Origin: Candidatus Krumholzibacteriia bacterium
GTDB taxonomy: Bacteria > Krumholzibacteriota > Krumholzibacteriia > Krumholzibacteriales > Krumholzibacteriaceae
DNA: 6,721 bases
Reading direction: 5' to 3'
Assembly (NCBI GenBank): GCA_028706585.1
Contig: JAQTVX010000124.1
Coordinates: 1 to 6,721 of the forward strand
Of this stretch, positions 1-6,009 are shown one piece after another. Each line of letters starts with the position of its first letter. The first letter of the stretch is position 1. The notes under the pieces are model-generated. The model was given only the letters and a program-made list of their open reading frames with translations, ran no database searches and was not told the origin of the DNA. Position numbers and translations under genes: made by a program.

Positions 1-181
1 AAAAGGGCAAATACCGCACGAGCTGATGGAGAGTTACTTCAAGCTGAGGAAGGAAGCTGCATATACGGCGTCGAGGGTCGACAAGAACGCGGCCATGGAG
101 AGGAAGAGGAAGGAAAAGAGGCTGGGGAGGCTGATCAGAGACTTCGACAACCGTCAAAAGAAATCGAAGAAGCGCAAGTAA
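1..181 (+). CDS. rsgA: Ribosome small-subunit-dependent GTPase RsgA, C-terminal fragment
   Basis: Only the last 59 codons are present (reading frame from base 2), ending in two consecutive TAA stops. The visible peptide begins KGQIPHELMESYFKLRKEA and runs into a very basic helical tail with the stretch ERKRKEKRLGRLIRDF and a final KKSKKRK. This matches what I know of RsgA (YjeQ/EngC) C-termini: a G-x-I-x(4)-SY-x-KL-x-KE segment following the zinc-binding domain, then a Lys/Arg-rich end. RsgA is a circularly permuted GTPase that helps mature the 30S ribosomal subunit in the cytoplasm. The GTPase motifs and zinc-binding cysteines would lie upstream of the window, so the call rests on the tail alone. 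The gene converges on the M1-barrel gene. An unrelated protein with a basic tail is the main alternative. Confidence 0.72.
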   Translation, partial: KGQIPHELMESYFKLRKEAAYTASRVDKNAAMERKRKEKRLGRLIRDFDNRQKKSKKRK

Positions 182-192
182 TAACCGATTCT

Positions 193-285
193 CGCGCGGG
201 TGGCGCCGATGGGGCCCCCGCACGCAGCGGAGCGAGCTTTGCGAGCGAGCACGTGCGGGGTGCAATCGGCGACAGGACCCGCGCG
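193..285. repeat. Long imperfect palindrome between convergent genes (possible two-way terminator or REP-like element)
   Basis: Three pairs of complementary arms nest around one centre: 193-201 with 277-285 (cgcgcgggt/acccgcgcg, 9 bp), 204-210 with 265-271 (cgccgat/atcggcg, 7 bp) and 216-224 with 252-260 (ccccgcacg/cgtgcgggg, 9 bp). Small internal loops separate them, giving 25 bp of pairing. The 27-base apical region carries the 8-base direct repeat gagcgagc at 230-237 and 243-250. It fills almost the whole gap between the stop of the rsgA-like gene (181) and the stop of the minus-strand peptidase gene (288), where a shared terminator would be expected. No run of T follows on either strand, so a classical intrinsic terminator is not proven; a REP-type repeat is an equal possibility. 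Confidence 0.6.
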
Positions 286-287
286 TG

Positions 288-3245
288 CTAGAAGAGCCGG
301 CTGAACCCGATCGTCCAGCGGAAATCCCATTTGTCGGACCCGCCCACGAGCTCCGGGTTGCTCAGGTAGAGCGGGAACTCGGCCGTCAGCTTCCATACGC
401 TCACGCCGACTCCGAAGTCCGACAGCACGTTGTCGAACGCGTTCTCGTCGAGCGAGCCGCGAACGCCCGGCGCCAGCCCTTCGAGCGGCCGTTCGTCGAG
501 CACCTTTCCCCCGTCCCAGAACAGATAGAGCTTTCGATCGAGACTCCGCGATAGGGCGCGGCTCACCGGCAGCGGGAAGGGAAGCTCAATCTCCGTGTTG
601 ACGGCGGCGATTTGCCTGAATGCGAACGCCCCGTCGTAGTAGCCGCGCAGGTTCGCGTCTCCCGCCACGTGGAAATTGTTGTAATCGTCCTCCGGGAACG
701 CGCCGGGGCTCCGCAGCCAGAAGTAGCGCTCCTTCGCGAGCGCATTGGCGCCGTCCAGCGTGAAGCGTTCCTGGATCGGCGGATCGATGCCGACGTGGCC
801 GAAGAAAAAGCGCAGGTCGGGTTTCAACGGGAACGCGAATCGTATCGCAGGCCAGAACCGCGCGGCCATCGTGATCGACTCGTAATGGAGCTCGCTCCCC
901 GCGAACGAGCGGTCGTAGGCGAGCGACAGGTCAGAGGCGAACAGGTCCGTCTTGGGGCTGATGCCGAAACCGAGCCTGAACCAGATGTTGCGTCCCACGT
1001 CGTAGGTGAACGGGCGAACGTACGAGGTGTCGATGACCTCGTGATACCCCACGATGAAGTCGAGGCGCTGCGCGAGCGGGGCGAAAAGGCTTTTACGCCG
1101 TATCTTGCCCACGTCGACAAGCACGCCCCTTCTTCCCTCGCGGTTGAACGTCTCGGCGAAGATCGACGCGTCCCTCCCCAGATAGCCGAGGGGGCCGTCG
1201 TACGATGCGTAGAAATCCGTTTTCTCGCTCTCGAACCCGTAGAGCCCCTGGAGGGTGAATCTCCGGTAATAATTGTCGTAGCTGCCGCGCAGCCTGAGCC
1301 CGACCTTGCCCCCGTCGACGTCGTTATAGTATCCGATCGGCAGGACGCGGTACTGGTACGAATCGACCGGGTAGTATCCGTAGAATGGAACGTCGAGTGC
1401 GACGCTATTGCGACGCGGCGCGAAGTTGTCGAGCTGGTACACGTCGAGGATCTCGTTATCGGGATTGATCGCGGCGGATACAGGCTTCGACTCGAACGTC
1501 AAGGTCGTGTCTCTCGTGTGCGGCATGCCGTCCATGCGTTGCGTGACCGTGTTCCCGTCCTTCAGACGGAAGGCAAGCGTGAGCGGCATTATGAGCTCGC
1601 CCTTTCGCTCGATGCGGAGATTCGCCGTGTAACCTTCCTTGGCCCGTTTCACCTTGAATCGCGAGATCGTGTAATCGCAGTCCTTGGTCGTATGGAGCCA
1701 CTCCTTGAACAGATCGTGCAGATCCATTCCGGACAGCTCCTCGCAGACGGAGCGGAGCGCGTCCTCGTCGACGTGCTTGAATTTCCAGCGGTCGACGTAC
1801 GCGAGGATGATCTTCCGGAAGGTCTCGTCGCCGACGGTGTAGCGGAGCGTCCTCAGGAACAGAGGCGCGCCGACGTACGGCATCGTGCTGAATCCGTTCT
1901 TGAACTCGTTCGATCTCGTCGCGATGCGCTCGGCGAAGCCGGTGCGATGGAGGCCGATGACGGGCTCTGCAATCGCGTCCCACATGTGCCGCTCGCGGAA
2001 CAGCGAGAAGGGGAACGCTCGTCCGTCCGTCTTCCCGAAGGGGCCGTAGCGCTCCTCCGCGTTCCAGAAGACGAGATACTGCGCGAAGCCCTCGTCGAGC
2101 CACGCCTCCGCGCGCTCGTCGTTGCCGAGGGCCGCGTAGAAGTACATGTGGGCGAGCTCGTGAAGCGCGAGAGACTCCTCCGCCGAGCCGTTCATGGCGA
2201 GCATAGGGTATTCCATGCCGCCGTGAGTGCGGCAATCGACGACGCTGATCTGCGGATATGGATAGGGCCCGGCGACTTTCTCGAGCCATCGCATGGAGCG
2301 CACCTCGCGCGCCAGCATCGAGTCGGCCCATGCGCGGTTCCACGGATTGAAGAAGCTCATTACAGAATAGCCGTTGTAGACGGTGTCCTGCACGATGAAG
2401 GTCGGGCTCGCGCACCATGCGAAATCGTGGACGTTCTCCGCGCGGAATTGAACGGTCTTCTTCGCCTCGCTCTGCGCCGTCTCGCCCGTGCCGCCGCCGG
2501 GGTGCGCTCCGCCGCGAGCGAGCGCGTTCTTCTTCCAGCCGGGATCGCCCGATACCGGGAGCCCCGTCGCCGCGATGACGTATTTCTCCGGAAGCGTGAT
2601 ATCCACGTCGAAAGTTCCGAACTCTCCGTAGAATTCGCCCATGCGGTACTGATCGGGGTGCCAGCCGTCCCCGTCGTAGACGACCATCTTCGGGTACCAC
2701 TGGGCCATGTCGTACTGGTCGCCGGAATAGCCCGAGCGCGCGATGCGGGGCATTATCTTCTCGTTGAAGGCGAGCTCGAACGAGGCGGTTCCGCCGGGCG
2801 GAAGCGGCTTCGGGAAGCTCGCCGACAGTATGGTGCCGTCGACCTTGAATTGCACGGTGTCGCCATCGACCTTGAGCTCCGTCACGTCGATCCAGCCGCG
2901 CTTCGACTTCGGAAGCCCAATGAAGAAATGCAGCGTCCCCTGCATGAAGTCGCGGATGAGCGGCGACGTCTTGTCGCGGAAGGCGTTCGGGTAGAGGTGC
3001 ATATAGAAGCGGGTGAGCGTGTCGGGAGAATTGTTCTTGTAGGAAATGGTCTCCGTGCCCGCGAGAGAATGAGCTTTCGCGTCGAGCTCCGCCTTGATCT
3101 TGTAATTGGCCTGCTGCTGCCAGTATTGGTTGCCGAGGCCAGGGGTCAAAAGCGTCTGGGCCGCGGCGCCGAGCGCCGAGCCCGCACAGATAATCGCCGC
3201 CAACGCTAGGACGGCGAATTTCGATGTTCTTTGCATTGTAGGCAT
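288..3245 (-). CDS. Exported M1-family metallopeptidase fused to a C-terminal Omp85-like outer-membrane beta-barrel
   Basis: A protein of 985 residues. Residues 1-30 form a signal peptide (Arg/Lys, hydrophobic core, then ALGAAAQ). Residues ~40-608 look like a complete M1 peptidase: an N-terminal beta domain, a GGMEY form of the family's GxMEN substrate-binding motif (342-346), the zinc site HELAH (362-366) with the third ligand Glu385 exactly 18 residues on in WLDEGFAQY, and a candidate catalytic Tyr457. From ~618 to 985 the sequence alternates aromatic/hydrophobic and polar residues like beta-strands, contains GDANLRGYYDG (862-872) resembling the RGY signature of Omp85/BamA barrels, a strand LYLFWDGGKV resembling the FxDxG strand, and ends in Phe as outer-membrane proteins do. 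No POTRA domain is seen. M1 enzymes remove N-terminal residues from peptides; I infer that this one is tethered to the outer membrane, on a side that is unknown. The ATG at 3245 is chosen because AAGGTG precedes it and the signal peptide follows. ATG 3236 is also possible; an earlier ATG at 3341 would add 32 residues that do not look like a signal peptide. Peptidase call very sure; barrel type moderately sure. Confidence 0.88.
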   Translation of the reverse strand: MPTMQRTSKFAVLALAAIICAGSALGAAAQTLLTPGLGNQYWQQQANYKIKAELDAKAHSLAGTETISYKNNSPDTLTRFYMHLYPNAFRDKTSPLIRDFMQGTLHFFIGLPKSKRGWIDVTELKVDGDTVQFKVDGTILSASFPKPLPPGGTASFELAFNEKIMPRIARSGYSGDQYDMAQWYPKMVVYDGDGWHPDQYRMGEFYGEFGTFDVDITLPEKYVIAATGLPVSGDPGWKKNALARGGAHPGGGTGETAQSEAKKTVQFRAENVHDFAWCASPTFIVQDTVYNGYSVMSFFNPWNRAWADSMLAREVRSMRWLEKVAGPYPYPQISVVDCRTHGGMEYPMLAMNGSAEESLALHELAHMYFYAALGNDERAEAWLDEGFAQYLVFWNAEERYGPFGKTDGRAFPFSLFRERHMWDAIAEPVIGLHRTGFAERIATRSNEFKNGFSTMPYVGAPLFLRTLRYTVGDETFRKIILAYVDRWKFKHVDEDALRSVCEELSGMDLHDLFKEWLHTTKDCDYTISRFKVKRAKEGYTANLRIERKGELIMPLTLAFRLKDGNTVTQRMDGMPHTRDTTLTFESKPVSAAINPDNEILDVYQLDNFAPRRNSVALDVPFYGYYPVDSYQYRVLPIGYYNDVDGGKVGLRLRGSYDNYYRRFTLQGLYGFESEKTDFYASYDGPLGYLGRDASIFAETFNREGRRGVLVDVGKIRRKSLFAPLAQRLDFIVGYHEVIDTSYVRPFTYDVGRNIWFRLGFGISPKTDLFASDLSLAYDRSFAGSELHYESITMAARFWPAIRFAFPLKPDLRFFFGHVGIDPPIQERFTLDGANALAKERYFWLRSPGAFPEDDYNNFHVAGDANLRGYYDGAFAFRQIAAVNTEIELPFPLPVSRALSRSLDRKLYLFWDGGKVLDERPLEGLAPGVRGSLDENAFDNVLSDFGVGVSVWKLTAEFPLYLSNPELVGGSDKWDFRWTIGFSRLF

Positions 3246-3502
3246 AATCACCTTATACGCCCAATCTCTTAAGATGTTTGAATAAAAGCAAGGGCTTTCG
3301 GCCCAACGAGGGGGCAAGGGTAGCACGGGGAGCGTTTCCAATCAAGCGGCTTGCGCGAGCGGCTTGCGCGCCGACCCGGCTCCGCCCGCCCGGCGTCGGC
3401 CACATACTTCTTGAGCCGGCTCCGCAAAAGAGCGAGAATGGAGCGGGTTTCAACAACGGCAGGCAGCCGGTGGGATACGACACAGGAGTGATACGCCCCG
3501 AA
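3246..3502. promoter_or_regulatory. Divergent intergenic region between the M1-barrel gene and the Coq7-like gene
   Basis: This stretch of about 257 bases must contain the minus-strand promoter of the M1-barrel gene and probably the plus-strand promoter of the Coq7-like gene. Bases 3246-3300 are clearly richer in A and T than their surroundings (for example ttgaataaaagcaa), which suits a promoter, but I find no convincing -35/-10 pair on either strand. AAGGTG at 3249-3254 (read on the minus strand) is the probable ribosome-binding site for the M1-barrel gene. Bases 3346-3370 hold a near-tandem 12-base repeat, gcggcttgcgcg, twice. Bases 3370-3400 can fold into a GC hairpin of about 10 bp with one bulge (gccgacccgg with ccggcgtcggc). 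An open frame runs through from 3278 but has poor coding character. Confidence 0.4.
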
Positions 3503-3982
3503 ATGCGCGATGCGGACGTGCGGTTGCGCGCGGGCGGCGCCTCGAGCGCTGATCTCAGGCGCATGAAGAAAGGCCTTCTCGCTCTCCACACCCTCGAGCT
3601 CATGGCGGTGAACATCTACAGATGTCAGATCGCCCGGCACCCGAGCGCGCTCAACCGGGCGCTCATCGCCGCCATGTGCAACGAGATGACACATCTACAG
3701 GATTTTCAGGTGAAGCTCTACGAGTACGGGTGGCGCCCGTCGCCCTTGCGGTGGGTGTACGGACTCGCGGGGTCCGTGCTGGGGCTGGGATCGCGTCTCA
3801 TGGGGGAGAAAACGGCGCTGAAGATGGGCGTCTGGGTCGAAACGAAGGCGGTGCGCCATTACTCGGAGCTCCTCGGCCGGATCGCGTGGGACGAGGAGAC
3901 CCGCTCCATCATCGAGAAGAACCAGGCCGACGAGTACGGCCACGTCGAGCGGTGGATGGCCTTCCTCCGCGGCGGCGAATGA
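3503..3982 (+). CDS. Coq7-like (demethoxyubiquinone hydroxylase family) diiron protein
   Basis: A ferritin-like four-helix protein of 159 residues from the chosen start. All six ligands of the Coq7 carboxylate-bridged diiron centre can be placed: Glu32 (in LELMAVNIY), Glu61 and His64 (EMTH), Glu113 (VETKAVRHY), Glu144 and His147 (EYGH). The gap of 49 residues from the first His to the third Glu equals that of human COQ7 as I recall it. The middle segment RPSPLRWVYGLAG followed by GLGSRLMGEKTA resembles the Coq7 membrane-associated helix. Known Coq7 proteins hydroxylate demethoxyubiquinone in ubiquinone synthesis, bound to the inner membrane. No other quinone gene lies in the window, so the substrate here is unknown. 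The start is uncertain: AGGAG at 3484-3488 lies 14 bases before ATG 3503, which is long; GTG at 3470 or 3488 would lengthen the N-terminus slightly, while ATG 3278 would add 75 residues of poor coding quality. The protein is somewhat shorter than the usual ~180-215 residues. Family assignment is sure; function is not. Confidence 0.82.
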   Translation: MRDADVRLRAGGASSADLRRMKKGLLALHTLELMAVNIYRCQIARHPSALNRALIAAMCNEMTHLQDFQVKLYEYGWRPSPLRWVYGLAGSVLGLGSRLMGEKTALKMGVWVETKAVRHYSELLGRIAWDEETRSIIEKNQADEYGHVERWMAFLRGGE

Positions 3983-4084
3983 GAGCCTCGCCGTTTGCGC
4001 TTCCATTAGCCCGGAAACCGTAGTACTATGAATGCTCTTTTTGGCGCAGGGTTTCAATCATAGAGTTCGTTTTGCACGGTAACG

Positions 4085-4107
4085 TTCGGATCCTATCCGG
4101 AAGGAGG
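4085..4107 (+). promoter_or_regulatory. Strong ribosome-binding site with an abutting small hairpin
   Basis: AAGGAGG at 4101-4107 is a near-perfect Shine-Dalgarno site four bases before ATG 4112 and fixes the start of the first M16 gene. Immediately upstream, ttcggat (4085-4091) can pair with atccgga (4095-4101) around the three-base loop cct, with one U-G pair. The stem just touches the first base of the Shine-Dalgarno site. It could tune translation or protect the mRNA end, or be chance; the stem is short. Confidence 0.5.
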
Positions 4108-4111
4108 CGGT

Positions 4112-5998
4112 ATGCAGAGGGGCAAGGGAACTTTGTTTCTCTTCGCGGTGATTCCGGCGGTGCTCGCGTTTCTCGTTCTCGCGCAGGCGCCGGCGGTCGC
4201 GCAGACGCTCGAAGAGAAGGTCAAGGAATTCGACCTCAAGAACGGCATGAAATGGCTCGTCGTCGAACGGCACGAGGCGCCCGTCGCGTTTTGCATGGTG
4301 GGCTTCGATATCGGCGCCGCGAACGAGAGGCCCAACATCACGGGCATCTCCCACCTGCTCGAGCATATGATGTTCAAGGGCACGGAGATGATGGGGACGA
4401 AGAACTACAAGAAGGAGCTTCCGTACCTCCAGAGAACCGACGAGCTCGGCGATAAAACGATCAATCTGCGGAAGGAAATCGGCGAGTGGCGCTTCGAGCG
4501 TTTCAGCGATTTCTCGAAGCAAGTGCTCGAGTCGTTCACCGCGGAGGAGAAGGACAGCGCCGGCACGAGCAAGTACACTCAGAACAAGCTCGTCGTGGCG
4601 AAGATCCGTTCGATGCCGGCTCTTCCAGATTCCATCGCGGCGGTTCCGTACCTCGTCGAGGACGGTGGCGTCAACTACCTGAACAAGTTTCTCGAATACG
4701 AGCTGGCCTGGGGCGATATCGCGAAGCTGCTCGACGAGGAGAGACAGTACATGGTGAAGGAAGAGCTCTGGGGACAGTTCATGAACAACGGGGCGCGTTT
4801 CCTCAACGCGTTCACGTCGAACGACATGACCGTCTATCTGGAATATCTTCCCGCCAACAGGGTCGAGCTGTTCATGGATCTCGAAAGCGACCGGATGGAA
4901 TCGCCGGTATTCAGGGAGTTCTGGTCCGAGCGCGACGTCATCATGGAGGAGCGGCGCCTCGGGGAGAACGATCCCGACGAAACGCTCGGCGAAGCGTTCT
5001 ATTCCGTCGCGTTCACGGCGAGCCCGTACAAGTGGCCCGTCGTCGGCTGGATGAGCGATCTTCAGACTATCGACCGCGAAGAGCTCCAGAGATATCACGA
5101 CGCGAACTACGCGCCCAACAGCGCCGTCGGAATCGTCGTCGGGGACGTGAGCGCGGAGCAGGTGAAGAAGCTCGCCGAGAAGTACTTCGGACCGATCCCG
5201 GCAAAGCCCGAACCCGCGCCGCTCGAGACGCGCGAGCCCGAGCAGAAGGGGGAACGGCGCGTCGTCGTCGAGCATACGGCGAATCCCAAGCTCATGATCG
5301 GTTTCCACAAGCCCATATATCCCGATCCCGACGCCGAGCCGATCGACGTCCTCGAGAGCATTCTCGCGGGAGGACGCACGTCGCGCCTGTACAAGTCCAT
5401 CTACGAGGAGCAGCAGCTGACCGCCGAGGAGCCGCGCGTGTACAACGGTCCGGGCGAGCGCTACGATAATCTTCTGGTGATCGAAGCGATGCCGCGCGCG
5501 CCTCACACGGTCGAGGAGGTCGAGAAGGCCATCCTCGCGGAGCTGGACAAGATCAAGGCCGAGCCCGTCTCCGATCGCGAGCTCCAGCGCGTCAAGAATC
5601 AGCTCGACGCCAACATGATCCAATCGTTGGGCTCCAATCTCGGGATCACGTTCCAGGTCGCAATGGGGCAGCTATACTACGGCAATTACCACGCGTTCTT
5701 CCGCAGCTTCGATCGCACCATGAAGGTCACGACCGCTGACATCCAGCGCGTAGCCGCCAAGTACCTGACCGCGAAGAACCGCACCGTCGCATGGCGCGTT
5801 CAGACCGAGAAGAGCGAGGCATCGGGCGGCGAGGAGGAGATCGACAGGGCGGTGCTCATGCAGTACATCCAGTCGCTCCCCCCTGAAGAGCAGATGGCGA
5901 TTGGCCAGAAGTTCCAGAGCCTGAGATCGGACGAGGAGCGTAAGGCGTTCGGCAAGGAACTCTGGGAGCGTGCGAAGGCCGCCCAGGGGAAGAAATAG
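4112..5998 (+). CDS. Exported M16-family (pitrilysin-like) zinc peptidase with inserted segment
   Basis: A protein of 628 residues. Residues 1-30 form a signal peptide ending AVA before Gln31, so it acts in the periplasm or beyond. The inverted zinc motif HLLEH lies at 81-85 (His81 and His85 bind zinc, Glu84 is the catalytic base) in the family context GISHLLEHMMFKGT. The third ligand is Glu279 or Glu280 in SERDVIMEERR. In typical M16 enzymes about 75 residues separate the motif and this Glu; here about 194 do, so residues ~97-220 contain a charged, mostly helical insertion of roughly 120 residues. The usual LNAFTSNDMTVY and LESDRM segments follow it. The C-terminal M16 half shows AGGRTSRLY (419-427), and a charged helical tail closes the protein. 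M16 enzymes cut peptides or unfolded proteins inside a clam-shell chamber. The gene is followed after 11 bases by a second M16 gene, implying co-transcription and a two-subunit enzyme. Family and catalytic competence are well supported; the natural substrate is unknown. Confidence 0.93.
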   Translation: MQRGKGTLFLFAVIPAVLAFLVLAQAPAVAQTLEEKVKEFDLKNGMKWLVVERHEAPVAFCMVGFDIGAANERPNITGISHLLEHMMFKGTEMMGTKNYKKELPYLQRTDELGDKTINLRKEIGEWRFERFSDFSKQVLESFTAEEKDSAGTSKYTQNKLVVAKIRSMPALPDSIAAVPYLVEDGGVNYLNKFLEYELAWGDIAKLLDEERQYMVKEELWGQFMNNGARFLNAFTSNDMTVYLEYLPANRVELFMDLESDRMESPVFREFWSERDVIMEERRLGENDPDETLGEAFYSVAFTASPYKWPVVGWMSDLQTIDREELQRYHDANYAPNSAVGIVVGDVSAEQVKKLAEKYFGPIPAKPEPAPLETREPEQKGERRVVVEHTANPKLMIGFHKPIYPDPDAEPIDVLESILAGGRTSRLYKSIYEEQQLTAEEPRVYNGPGERYDNLLVIEAMPRAPHTVEEVEKAILAELDKIKAEPVSDRELQRVKNQLDANMIQSLGSNLGITFQVAMGQLYYGNYHAFFRSFDRTMKVTTADIQRVAAKYLTAKNRTVAWRVQTEKSEASGGEEEIDRAVLMQYIQSLPPEEQMAIGQKFQSLRSDEERKAFGKELWERAKAAQGKK

Positions 5999-6009
5999 AG
6001 GAGAAAGCC
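5999..6009 (+). promoter_or_regulatory. Ribosome-binding site in the 11-base gap between the two M16 genes
   Basis: The gap contains AGGAG at 5999-6003, six bases before ATG 6010, an ideal distance. There is no room for a separate promoter or terminator, so the two M16 genes are almost certainly translated from one mRNA. The site also settles the start of the second gene, which is followed directly by a clean signal peptide. Confidence 0.75.

Noticed and set aside
1456..2700. A 414-codon minus-strand frame inside the M1-barrel gene
   Set aside because: Same strand but a different frame; extremely Arg-rich product, typical of an out-of-frame reading. The motif-bearing M1 frame covers the same bases.
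3185..3204. A cysteine near the end of the M1-barrel signal peptide as a lipoprotein site
   Set aside because: The residues before the cysteine are Ala-Ile-Ile; a lipobox needs a small residue just before the cysteine. A signal peptidase I site fits better and suits a barrel protein.
612..3209. An 865-codon open frame on the plus strand opposite the M1-barrel gene
   Set aside because: It lies wholly antisense to a gene with clear catalytic motifs and a signal peptide. Its product is a monotonous mix of Arg, Glu, Val and Leu with no recognisable domain, as expected from the shadow of a GC-rich gene.
3246..3341. A 32-residue N-terminal extension of the M1-barrel protein to ATG 3341
   Set aside because: It would bury the signal peptide behind a Pro/Trp-rich stretch. 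ATG 3245 has AAGGTG upstream and places the signal peptide at the N-terminus.
4028..4063. An 11-codon open frame in the leader of the M16 operon
   Set aside because: No ribosome-binding site of note and no sign of a leader-peptide attenuator; a reading of this length is expected by chance.
4058..5623. A 521-codon open frame on the minus strand opposite the first M16 gene
   Set aside because: Antisense to the M16 gene, rich in Leu, Arg, His and Asp with no family features and no ribosome-binding site that I can defend; a GC-bias shadow.
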